From: an uncultured Duncaniella sp.
GTDB lineage: Bacteria > Bacteroidota > Bacteroidia > Bacteroidales > Muribaculaceae
Direction of reading: 5' to 3'
Assembly (NCBI GenBank): GCA_910586665.1
Contig: CAJUIX010000029.1
Coordinates: forward strand, 1-26,232
DNA: 26,232 nt
Shown in pieces: positions 7,042-15,700 of this stretch (position 1 is its first letter; each line of letters opens with the position of its first letter). Below the pieces are notes generated by a model. That model was not told where the DNA came from. It worked only from the letters and a program-made list of their open reading frames with translations, and made no database searches. The translations under genes and the position numbers were made by a program.

Positions 7042-9552
7042 ATGTGCCGCCCATCCATCCTCCTATGCTTCCTCCTCCTGCTGCTTGCCGCCTGTTCCGG
7101 CGACCGCGACGTGGTCAATGACGGCACAGGCCGTCTAAGCCTCGCAATCGACATCGACCCAGCCCTCCGCTACCCCGACGGCACCCCCGTTGCCGCCGTC
7201 GATGTCCCCCGGCCCACCCTCGGCGAGGTCGGAGTCTCGATGCAGTCGCTCGTCGGCGGCTACTCCCGCGTCTGGACCTCCTACAGCGATTTCCCCGAAG
7301 AGGAAATATACTTTGTCGGCACATATTACATAGACGCTTTCCACGGCTACGGCCTGGAAGGCTTCTCCTCCCCCTCCTACGCCTCCCGTATTGAGACCGA
7401 CGTCCTTCCCGGAGAGCTGACTTCGGCCTCACTCACCCTCGGTATATTCAGCTCCGCCAACCGCGTCAGCTTCGCCCCCGGATTCTCTGACCACTTCTCA
7501 TCCTTCAAAGCAATCCTCCATGCCGAGGACGGCGGCTACTTCGACTATGCTCCCTCCGAGAGCGGCATCCTCTACCTCCTCCCCGGCCGCACCTCCCTCT
7601 ATCTCGACCTTGTCCTGACCGACGGCCGCCGTACCCGCTTCCTCCTCGCCCGGCTTGAATCCGCCGAGAGCGCAGTCCTCTACGACTACGCCCTTTCTGT
7701 CGATTCCGACGCCGCCGGCACCCCCGTCGTCACCTGCACCGTCGCCGGCAAGAGCTATTCGGCCACCCTTGACGACGCCCTCGTCTCAGCCCTCCCACCG
7801 ACTGTCAGCCTCACCGGCTGGGACTCCTCCGAAGTCATGTTGCTCCCCGAGGGCGAGGAGCCGCGTACACGCGTCGCGGCCGAAGTCACATCCTCGGCGC
7901 CCCTCTCGTCCCTCAGCCTCACCGTCAATTCCCCCTACCTCCAGTCATGCGGCTTCCCCCGCCAGTGCGACCTCCTCAACCTCACCCCCGAGCAGCGCGA
8001 GCTCCTGGAAGCCTCCGGCCTCACATGGAGCATCGACAAGAACAGGGCGCAGGTCTATCTCACAACCCTCCTCGGCAACCTCGTCTACCTCAATGAAGCC
8101 CAGGCCATGACTTCCATCGGCCTCATGGCCGAGGATACTGACGGGCGCGTAAGCGACCCCCTCATGCTCCGCGTCGAGTCTACTCCCGTAGACCTCTCCA
8201 TCACCTCCGTCACCCCGGTCATGTTGGGCCTCGACAGTGCCGAGATAGCCGTCATGACCGCCGCAACCAACTTTGCCGACAACGTCGCGATTGAAATCAT
8301 GAACGACAGCGGCGAGTGGGAGCCGGCCAATGTCACCAAGGTCTACAAATCGCACCTCGACGGCCTCTACCACATCATCTTCGACATCCCCGTGGTGAGC
8401 CGCGACCTCGACGCCCGCATCCTCTACTGTCAGGAGGCCCGCGCCGACTTCGTCATCAACCGCTTCATGCCCGACTTCACACTCGAGATTGACCCCTTCG
8501 CCACCTACTGCTGCGTGAAGGTCCGTGCCGACAACCCGCAGATTCGCTCTATCGTGACCGAGCGTCTCAAGATATATCTCGACGGTCATCAGGCGAGCAT
8601 CATCCTCCGCGACTTCTCAAGAGATGTGATCGTGGTCACCAACCTCACCCCCAGGACAGCCTATAGCCTTACGGCGACCATGATATCTGACCCTGGGAAG
8701 GACGACTTCACCCCCGGGATGAAATTCACCACCGAGTCGACCCCCTCGCTCCCCAACGCCGAGTTCGAGGAGCGGCGCGACGGCATCTACTACCCCGACA
8801 TGCCCAGCGGTGGCCGCTATTCGCAGACCACCGTCGCCATTTTCAACTGGCAGAACCACCGCAGCTTCAACCTACGCGAGCCAAAGGAGTGGGCCAACAC
8901 CAACTCCAAGACCTTCAACCGCCGCAGCGCCAACCACAACACCTGGTACATGCAGCCCTCCGTCTACACCGTCAAGGGTGAGGACAACGAGAGCTTCGCC
9001 GTCTGCCTCCGAAGCGTCGCCTTCGACACCGACGGCGCCCCGATTCCCGACTACACCCAGACCGGCCAGCCCTACCTTCAGTATTCACCCATAGTCCCCG
9101 ACATCTCCTACCGAGCCGTCGGCAAGCTCTTCCTCGGAGGCTACTCCTTCAACCCCGCCACGCTCGAGGAGGAGTATCGCGACATAGTCGACTGGAAGTC
9201 GCGCCCTATGTCGCTCAACGGCTACTATAAATACACCCCCTCGCCCAATGCCCCGTCCGACATGGGACTTGCAATCATCGAGGTCTACGGCACGGTCGAC
9301 GGCGAGCAGACCCTCATAGGTTCCGCGACCGCCTATCTCCCCGCTGCCAACAGCTACTCGGCCTTCAAGGCTGAGGTCAGCTACAAATATTTCGGCGTCA
9401 AGGCCACCGGCCTGAAGGTGATGTTTGCCTCCTCCAGCTTCGTCGGCACCCTCGAGGAGGAGAGCCGTCTCGTCCGCACCAACCCCGACCCTGTCGAGGC
9501 TGCCTCCGTCGGCAGCACCTTGTGGCTCGACCATGTTAACCTTGCGTATTAA
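7042..9552 (+). CDS. Surface lipoprotein, DUF4493 / PCMD-like
   Basis: An 836-aa predicted lipoprotein. The N-terminus is a type II signal peptide with a Leu-rich core and lipobox LLLAACS, placing the acylated Cys at residue 18. This supports the ATG at 7042. The segment after it (GTGRLSLAIDID..., about residues 29-210) resembles the DUF4493 family of Bacteroidales envelope proteins. The middle is beta-rich. The C-terminal third (from PNAEFEERRDGIYYPD, about residue 570, to the end at WLDHVNLAY) resembles the PCMD domain (putative carbohydrate metabolism domain), a jelly-roll-like module often paired with DUF4493. No catalytic motif is recognisable, so binding or a structural role at the cell surface is more likely than an enzyme. 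It is 21 nt upstream of the DUF4923 gene and probably cotranscribed. Domain calls are from recognition of sequence style, not from a search. Confidence 0.75.
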   Translation: MCRPSILLCFLLLLLAACSGDRDVVNDGTGRLSLAIDIDPALRYPDGTPVAAVDVPRPTLGEVGVSMQSLVGGYSRVWTSYSDFPEEEIYFVGTYYIDAFHGYGLEGFSSPSYASRIETDVLPGELTSASLTLGIFSSANRVSFAPGFSDHFSSFKAILHAEDGGYFDYAPSESGILYLLPGRTSLYLDLVLTDGRRTRFLLARLESAESAVLYDYALSVDSDAAGTPVVTCTVAGKSYSATLDDALVSALPPTVSLTGWDSSEVMLLPEGEEPRTRVAAEVTSSAPLSSLSLTVNSPYLQSCGFPRQCDLLNLTPEQRELLEASGLTWSIDKNRAQVYLTTLLGNLVYLNEAQAMTSIGLMAEDTDGRVSDPLMLRVESTPVDLSITSVTPVMLGLDSAEIAVMTAATNFADNVAIEIMNDSGEWEPANVTKVYKSHLDGLYHIIFDIPVVSRDLDARILYCQEARADFVINRFMPDFTLEIDPFATYCCVKVRADNPQIRSIVTERLKIYLDGHQASIILRDFSRDVIVVTNLTPRTAYSLTATMISDPGKDDFTPGMKFTTESTPSLPNAEFEERRDGIYYPDMPSGGRYSQTTVAIFNWQNHRSFNLREPKEWANTNSKTFNRRSANHNTWYMQPSVYTVKGEDNESFAVCLRSVAFDTDGAPIPDYTQTGQPYLQYSPIVPDISYRAVGKLFLGGYSFNPATLEEEYRDIVDWKSRPMSLNGYYKYTPSPNAPSDMGLAIIEVYGTVDGEQTLIGSATAYLPAANSYSAFKAEVSYKYFGVKATGLKVMFASSSFVGTLEEESRLVRTNPDPVEAASVGSTLWLDHVNLAY

Positions 9553-9572
9553 CACAATTTAACTCTTGCAAT

Positions 9573-10271
9573 ATGAAAATCAAAGCAATCTCGCTCTCCC
9601 TCCTTCTGACGCTCCTCTGCGCCGCGCCCGCCTCAGCCACGGGCTGGGACATCAACGATATTCTCGGCTCCTTCGGTTCCGGCTCCTCAGGCCAGACCAC
9701 CGACAGCACCGCCAAGAAGGGTGGCGGCCTCGGCGACCTCCTTTCGGGCGTGGCCAACAAGCTCGGCGTCGGCTCCTCCTCCCTCACCGTCGACAAGCTC
9801 GCCGGCACATGGAACTACTCCGGCCCCGCCGTCTCCTTCAAGAGCGACAATCTCCTCCTTAAGGCCGGCGGTGCAGCAGCCGCCTCCCAGGTCGAGGCCA
9901 AGCTCGAGCCCTACTACCGCACAGCCGGCCTCACCTCACTCGTGATGACCATCGACGCTGATTCCACCTTCACCTTCAAGGCACGCCTCGTCACCCTCTC
10001 CGGCTCAGTCAGCAAGAACCCCGCCACCGGCAACTTCATCTTCCAGTTCCGCGCCCTGAAGAAAATCAACGTCGGCTCGATGGAGAGCTACATCGTCATG
10101 AACGGCGACAAGATGGAACTGACCTTCGACGTCAGCAAGCTCATGCTCCTCATCGAGAAAGCCGGCAAGATTAGCGGCAACTCCACTATCAAAGGCATCT
10201 CCGCCCTCCTCAACAAATACGACGGCATGACCGCCGGCTTCGAACTCCAACGCCAACCCGCCCAAAAATAA
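9573..10271 (+). CDS. DUF4923 family secreted protein
   Basis: A 232-aa protein with a Sec signal peptide (KIKAISLSLLLTLLCAAPASA, cleavage probably after residue 22). A Gly/Ser/Lys-rich linker follows (about residues 30-65). The lipocalin-like DUF4923 body starts near LTVDKLAGTWNYSGPAVSF and ends with ISALLNKYDGMTAGFEL. Hallmarks I recognise are the LAGTW start, the internal KLEPYYRTAG segment and the C-terminal STIKGISALLNKYDGM. The family has no established function and is predicted to be periplasmic or envelope-associated. It starts 20 nt after the lipoprotein gene, which suggests a two-gene transcript. The gap after it carries a 6-bp hairpin (CGGCAT 10279-10284 with ATGCCG 10294-10299) and then the 98-bp repeat element. 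Confidence 0.85.
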   Translation: MKIKAISLSLLLTLLCAAPASATGWDINDILGSFGSGSSGQTTDSTAKKGGGLGDLLSGVANKLGVGSSSLTVDKLAGTWNYSGPAVSFKSDNLLLKAGGAAAASQVEAKLEPYYRTAGLTSLVMTIDADSTFTFKARLVTLSGSVSKNPATGNFIFQFRALKKINVGSMESYIVMNGDKMELTFDVSKLMLLIEKAGKISGNSTIKGISALLNKYDGMTAGFELQRQPAQK

Positions 10272-10302
10272 CCGCCCGGCGGCATTGCAAAATATGCCGG
10301 TT

Positions 10303-10400
10303 GTAGGGACGCTTTTCAAAGCGTCCACATCGCCAATACATTCTCAATACATTTATCATTTTCCTTCGCCTGCTGTGGACGCTTTAAAAAGCGTCCCTAC
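10303..10400. repeat. 98-bp element bounded by 27-bp inverted repeats, each arm itself a hairpin
   Basis: The left arm 10303-10329 and the right arm 10374-10400 are reverse complements with one mismatch over 27 bp. Each arm contains its own palindrome, for example GGACGCTTT-TC-AAAGCGTCC at 10307-10326. The 44-nt interior is AT-rich and not obviously structured. The outer ends read GTAGGGACGC and GCGTCCCTAC. The architecture is that of an interspersed palindromic or MITE-like element. It ends 4 nt before the glycosyltransferase start codon, so it forms the immediate upstream region of that operon. Confidence 0.8.
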
Positions 10401-10404
10401 TGCC

Positions 10405-11370
10405 ATGATTTCCATAATTATCCCCGCCTATAACGTCGAAAAATATCTGAGGGAGTGCCTCGACAGCGCTCTCAGCCAGACCTATATCAACACTGAAATA
10501 ATCCTTGTTGACGACGGCTCCACCGATTCTACTCCCGACATTGCCCGCGAGTATGCCTCCCGCGACCGCCGTGTGCGCGTCTTCACCCAGCCACATTCCG
10601 GGGTCTCCGCCGCGCGCAACGCCGCCCTCCGTCATGTCCGCGGCGAGTGGATAACCTTCCTTGACAGCGACGACTGCATATTTCCCCACGCTCTCGAGCT
10701 GCTCGTCACCCTCGGCGAGCAGACCGGCGCCCGTGTGATCTACGGCGGCTGGACCGACAACCGCGACACAAAAGGACCCCTCACCCCTCTTGAGGCGAAA
10801 TTTGAATGCCTTAGGCCGGAAGAGGTCATCAGCCGCGTGCTCTACCAGCAGGAGCTTCTCCCGACCCCCTGGGGGAAGCTCTACTACCACCACTGCCTCG
10901 AGGACATCCGCTTCAAGGAGGGTCTGATTTACGAGGACCTCGACCTCTTCTATAAAATCTGCGCCCGCGAGAAGTTTATAGTGGCCACCAACTCCATTGT
11001 CTACTTTTACCGCCACAACCCCGACAGCCTCACCAACAGTTTCAGCCCCGCCCGCTTCGACGTCCTCCGTGTGACCGAGCGCATAGAAGCCTTCATCGCC
11101 GACCACTATCCCGCGCTCCTTCCGGCAGCCCGTGACCGCCGGCTGAGCGCCAACTTCAACATGCTCGGACTCATCGCCCTCTATGACCGCGAGGGGAAAC
11201 ACAGCTCCGTGGCCGACTCCTGCTGGGCGCTCATCCGAAAATACCGCCGCGAAAGCCTCTTCAACCCGAAGGTCAGGCTGAAAAATAAGATAGGCATCCT
11301 CGCAAGCTACCTCGGCAGAGGCTTCCTGGGGAGTACCTTGAAACTTTTCTACGGGAGGGGAGCGCGATGA
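10405..11370 (+). CDS. Family 2 glycosyltransferase (GT-A fold)
   Basis: A 321-aa cytoplasmic GT2 enzyme that would transfer a sugar from a nucleotide donor to a cell-surface glycan acceptor. The start MISIIIPAYNVEKYL at 10405 is the usual beginning of this family. A longer upstream reading exists but would translate the repeat element, so I reject it. Motifs visible are ILVDDGSTD (about 33-41), SAARNAAL (68-75), the metal-binding DSDD at 87-90, and the acceptor-side Glu-Asp pair in LIYEDLDLF (177-178). The C-terminal 100 residues are helical and variable, with no transmembrane segment evident. It overlaps the next gene by ATGA at 11367-11370, so the two are translationally coupled. The sugar and acceptor cannot be inferred. 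Confidence 0.9.
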   Translation: MISIIIPAYNVEKYLRECLDSALSQTYINTEIILVDDGSTDSTPDIAREYASRDRRVRVFTQPHSGVSAARNAALRHVRGEWITFLDSDDCIFPHALELLVTLGEQTGARVIYGGWTDNRDTKGPLTPLEAKFECLRPEEVISRVLYQQELLPTPWGKLYYHHCLEDIRFKEGLIYEDLDLFYKICAREKFIVATNSIVYFYRHNPDSLTNSFSPARFDVLRVTERIEAFIADHYPALLPAARDRRLSANFNMLGLIALYDREGKHSSVADSCWALIRKYRRESLFNPKVRLKNKIGILASYLGRGFLGSTLKLFYGRGAR

Positions 11371-11927
11371 AGGTGGTCACCCTCGACCCCGCCGGCTTCA
11401 CCGCCGCATGCCGCCGCCTGGCCGAAACTGTCCGGGCCGACGGTTATGCGCCGCGCCTCATCGTCGGCATCAGGAACGGCGGAGGCTATGTGGCCGAGGA
11501 GATGGCCCCCCTTTTCCCTGACTCGATGCTCGCCTTCGTCGAGCTGCGCCGTCCCTCCTCCGCCCGCAAGGGTAGGGGACTCGGCCGGCTTCTGAGCCGC
11601 CTCCCGCGCCGGGTGCTCGACCTCCTGCGCATGGCCGAGGCGCGTCTGCTCGCGCTCCGTCCGCGCCCCTCGTGCCCGAGGATTGAGATTTTATCAGAGC
11701 TGCGCCGTCAGCTCCCGGGGCAGGTGCTCGTCGTCGATGACGCCGTCGACAGCGGCATCACCATGCAGGCCGTAGTGGAGGCTCTGCGCCGAGCGCGCCC
11801 CGACGTCGAGGTGCGCGCCGCCGTTATCACCGTCACCACCGGCCGCCCCTCCGTCAGCCCCGACTACACCTTGTATAATAACCATACCCTCATCCGCTTC
11901 CCGTGGTCGATAGATATGAAAAAATAA
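11367..11927 (+). CDS. Type I phosphoribosyltransferase-like protein
   Basis: A 186-aa protein with a PRPP-binding loop VLVVDDAVDSGIT at about residues 120-132. This matches the PRTase signature of hydrophobic residues, two acidics and an SG(I)T/TGxT turn. An upstream LIVGIRNGGGYVAEEMAP (31-48) corresponds to the usual pyrophosphate-loop region of COG2236-like proteins. The middle (about 64-105) is Arg-rich and unlike housekeeping Hpt/Apt/PyrE, so a specialised substrate is likely. The start at 11367 has a purine-rich site GGGAGGGG 6 nt upstream, and it overlaps the glycosyltransferase stop (ATGA). It overlaps the HAD gene by 25 nt. Neighbours suggest a role in surface glycan or nucleotide-sugar chemistry instead of purine salvage (inference). 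Confidence 0.75.
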   Translation: MKVVTLDPAGFTAACRRLAETVRADGYAPRLIVGIRNGGGYVAEEMAPLFPDSMLAFVELRRPSSARKGRGLGRLLSRLPRRVLDLLRMAEARLLALRPRPSCPRIEILSELRRQLPGQVLVVDDAVDSGITMQAVVEALRRARPDVEVRAAVITVTTGRPSVSPDYTLYNNHTLIRFPWSIDMKK

Positions 11928-12559
11928 GCTCTCCGGCCTGCGCCATAGTCGACCTCGACGGGACCCTCCTGCGGGGCAACTCGCTGCGCCTGCTCATCAG
12001 CCACCTCGCCGCCAAGCTCTGGCGCGAGCGCCGCTACGCCCTCCTCGCCCGCGTCACAGCGCTCCTTGCCGCCCGCCGCGTCAGGGCTATAAGCCATGTG
12101 GCCATGAAATATCCCCTCCACCGTCTCGCCGCCCGGACGCTCGACGAGAGGGAGACCGAGCGCTTCGTCACCGCGCGGCTGCTCCCGCGCCTCAACCGCT
12201 CCCTCCTGCGCCGCCTTGCGGCCATGAAGGAACAGGGGTGCAGAATCATCATCGCCACAGCCGCCCCCGACCTCTATCTTCCCTCCCTCTGCCGCCACGT
12301 CGGAGCCGACGGCTGGCTCGCCACACCGCTGGCTGAGCGGCGCGCCGACTACCTCGAGACCCGTGGCAACCGCAAGAAAGCCCTCGCGCAGCGCCTCGCC
12401 GCCGAGAGCGGTGAGGAAATCATCCTCGTGGCCACCGACCATGAGGACGACCTCCCCCTTTTGGCGCTCGACGGCGTGAGCCGTCTGCTCGTCAATCCCA
12501 CCCCGAAACTCAAAATGATGTTAGGATTGCTTTCGCTTCCTTTCGAAGAACTTCGATAA
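11903..12559 (+). CDS. HAD superfamily (subfamily IB, SerB-like) phosphatase
   Basis: A 218-aa haloacid dehalogenase-type hydrolase, probably a small-molecule phosphatase. Motif I is IVDLDGTLLRGNS (nucleophile Asp17, acid/base Asp19). The cap is helical and Arg-rich (about 28-105). Motif II is IIIATAAP (Thr119), motif III lysine is in GNRKKALAQ (158-159), and motif IV is VATDHEDDLPLL (Asp179, Asp182/183). The start is a GTG at 11903 inside the end of the phosphoribosyltransferase gene. No in-frame ATG exists before motif I, so this GTG is the best choice. It is the last gene of a tight three-gene unit and is followed by a weak inverted repeat TACCC-TTTTG-GGGTA (12570-12584) that may contribute to termination. 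Confidence 0.8.
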   Translation: MVDRYEKISSPACAIVDLDGTLLRGNSLRLLISHLAAKLWRERRYALLARVTALLAARRVRAISHVAMKYPLHRLAARTLDERETERFVTARLLPRLNRSLLRRLAAMKEQGCRIIIATAAPDLYLPSLCRHVGADGWLATPLAERRADYLETRGNRKKALAQRLAAESGEEIILVATDHEDDLPLLALDGVSRLLVNPTPKLKMMLGLLSLPFEELR

Positions 12560-12635
12560 ATACATATTGTACCCTTTTGGGGTATAAAAAGTCTCGTAAT
12601 TATGAATTTTTGGTGAAAATTAGTTAAAATATTTT

Positions 12636-12652
12636 CGATTATAAAATAATCG
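12636..12652. promoter_or_regulatory. Inverted repeat upstream of the susC promoter, possible operator
   Basis: CGATTAT-AAA-ATAATCG is a perfect 7-bp inverted repeat with a 3-nt spacer in the AT-rich gap 12560-12788. It is centred about 45 nt upstream of the susC -7 box. Its position fits an activator or repressor site. No regulator gene (SusR-type, hybrid two-component, or ECF sigma/anti-sigma) is adjacent in this window. Confidence 0.35.
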
Positions 12653-12661
12653 TCGATATTT

Positions 12662-12695
12662 TTTGGCAAAATTTGCAAAATAACTTTTAACTTTG
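12662..12695 (+). promoter_or_regulatory. Bacteroidetes-type promoter of susC
   Basis: TAACTTTG at 12688-12695 matches the Bacteroidetes -7 consensus TAnnTTTG exactly. A TTTG at 12662-12665 could be the -33 element, with a slightly long spacer of 22 nt. The transcription start would fall near 12700, giving a leader of about 65-90 nt depending on which susC start codon is used. Confidence 0.6.
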
Positions 12696-12788
12696 CCCCA
12701 GTTTATTGTATTGATTTGTATTCAATCATAAATAAATATAACCAATCATCCCCAAAATTCATCATGAAAAACGAATTATCGTTAAGAA

Positions 12789-15700
12789 ATGTTAAATGGG
12801 GGGGTAAAACGCTTTAGCGCTTTTTTGTTCTCCCTCATTATCGCGGCAGTGACATGCCTTGCCACTGCACAGACAAAAACCGTTACCGGCACGGTCGTAG
12901 ATGAGTCCGGCGAGCCGCTCATCGGTGCCAACGTGGCAGTCAACGGCACCAACCTCGGTGCAGTTACCGACATAGACGGCGCCTTCTCAATCAACAACGT
13001 CCCCGACAATGCCGTCCTCTCTATCAGCTACGTCGGCTACACCACCCAGGAGGTATCCGTAGCCGGAAAGAGCACAATCAACGTCACACTTAAAGAAAAT
13101 AGAGAGCTTCTCGAGGAGGTCGTGGTCATCGGCTACGGCACCGTCAAGCGCAAAGACCTTACCGGCGCGGTAGCGTCGATGAAAAATGCCGACGTGGTAG
13201 TCGCGCCTACCTCCAACGTCATGGAGGCTCTCCAGGGCAAGGTGGCAGGTATGGACATCACCAAGGGCAGCGGTGAGGTAGGCAGTGACGTCAGCATCCT
13301 CCTCCGCGGCTCCCGTTCAATCTACGGCAGCAACGAGCCTCTCTTCATCATCGACGGCCTCCCCGGCAGCTACAACCAGATTAACCCCAGCGACATCGAG
13401 TCGGTCGACATCCTCAAGGACGCCTCCTCGACCGCTATCTACGGTTCGGCAGGTGCCAACGGCGTCGTGATCATCACCACCAAGCGCGGCCAGGAAGGTA
13501 AGGCCACCGTCAACTTCGACGCATACTACGGCTTCAGCGGCGACGCAAACTACAAGCACGGCATGACCGGCGACGAGTGGGTCAACTACCAGAGCGAGGC
13601 CTACAAGTACACCACCGGCAACTATCCCTCCGACATGGCGACCCTCCTCGGCAACCCCGCCTACACCGACGCCTACAACGCAGGCAAGTGGATTGACTGG
13701 GTGGACCTCGTGTCGGGCCACCGCGCCACAACCCAGAAATATGCCCTCTCCGTGAGCGGCGGCACCCAGAAGACCCGCGTCTTCGCCTCGACATCCTACG
13801 GCCGTGAGGAAGGCCTCCTTGAGAACGACAATCTCAACCGCTACACCCTCCGCCTCAACATCGACCAGGAAATCAACAAGTATGCCACTATCGGCTTCAC
13901 CAGCAACCTCACCTACACCGACCGCAACCGCGGAGTGAAGAACAGCTACACCCGCTCCCTCTCGGCCTTCCCCCTCGGCGACGCCTACGACGAGAACGGC
14001 AAGCTCAACCACGAATATATCAACGGCCAGTACTCCCCGATGGGCGACTTCATCCAGGACCAGTTTGCCAACAACACCAAGTCGACCTATATCAACTCCA
14101 TCGGCTATCTCGAAATCAACCCTGTCAAGGGCCTGAAACTTCGCTCGCAGCTCAGCACAACCCTCTTCAACAGCCGTCTCGGCCAGTACTGGGGCAGCCA
14201 GGCCAACGCCAACCAGCCCTCCTACGCCTCCTCGCCCTATGCGCAGAAGACCCATGACAACAGCTGGTCATACACCTGGGAAAACATCCTCTCCTACAAC
14301 GCCGACATCAAGGACCACTCTTTCGGCGCCCAGTTCATCACCTCTTACAATAAGAACACCTCCGAGCAGACAATCGCCGGCAGCGGCGGCTTCCTCGTGG
14401 ACTCATGGCAGTTCCACCGCCTCCTCTCAGGTACCACAAGTCCCTACACCTACTCTGACTACTCCCGCACACAGAAGATGTCCTACGCCTTCCGCCTCAA
14501 CTACAACTACAAGGGGCGCTACCTCCTGACCTTCTCCAACCGCTGGGACGGTGTGAGCTGGTTCTCCGAGGGCAGCAAGTGGGATGCCTTCCCCGCAGGC
14601 GCGCTCGCATGGCGCTTCTCCGAGGAGGAATTCATGGAGAGTACCCGCGGCTGGCTCGACAACGCCAAGCTCCGCGTCAGCTACGGTATCACGGGTAACT
14701 CCGGCGGCACAGGTGCCTACGTCACCCAGAGCCAGGCCTACCTCTATCCCAACGCAGGTGTGACCGTGGGCGGCGTGCCCGTGCAGTTCGCACAGTACAC
14801 CGGCACCTTCGCCGGCAGCGACCTCGGCTGGGAGAAATCCTACAACTGGAACGTCGGCCTCGACTTCGGCGTAATCAACAACCGCATCGACGGTTCTATC
14901 GAATGGTTCAAGACCGACACCAAGGGCCTCCTCTACAAGCGCACAGTGCCCATCACCGACGGTCTCACCGGCTGGGGCTCACCCCTGTCGAGCTGGCAGA
15001 ACCTCGCCAAGACTGAAAACCACGGCTTCGAGTTCACAATCAACAGCCGCAACATCGTGACCCGCGACTTCACATGGTCGACCACCCTCACAGCCACCTG
15101 GAGCAAGGAGAAAATCAAGTCGCTCCCCGGCGGCGACCTCAAGGCCGAGAACCTCTTCGAGGGACACCCCATCAAGAGCATCTACTCATGGCAGTATGCA
15201 GGCATCTGGGGCACTAACGGTGATCCCGAGCTGATGAAAAAGTATGGCAATGTTGAACCAGGATTCATCAAGATTGAGACAAATGAACTGTTTACACAGA
15301 AAAAGGATGCAGACGGTAATCTGATGTTCGATGAGAACGGAAAGCCTATTATGGTAGGTGACGGAGGTCTCCATGCTTATTGCGATGACGACCGCCGCAT
15401 CCTCGGCCACCAGAACCCCAACTGGATTCTCGGTCTCAACAACAACTTCCGCTACAGGGACTTCGACCTCTCCGTATTCATCATGGGCCGCTTCGGCCAG
15501 ACAATCATGAGCGACCTCCTCGGCTACTACACCGGTGAGGACTCACGCACCAAGAACCAGATTGCCGGTACTGACTACTGGACCGAGAGCAACCAGGGCG
15601 CCTACTATCCCCGCCCCGGCACAGGCAACAAGCAGAGCAAGTTCTATCCCGCACTCCGCGTGGCCGACGGCTCATTTGCCAAGGTCAAGAACATCACCCT

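Noticed and set aside
10285..10404. Longer start of the glycosyltransferase
   Set aside because: It would translate the palindromic element. The family begins directly at MISIIIPAYN, encoded from 10405.
12543..12556. TCGAAG-AA-CTTCGA dyad at the end of the HAD gene as a terminator
   Set aside because: The 2-nt loop is too tight for a hairpin, no U-run follows, and the sequence is inside codons.
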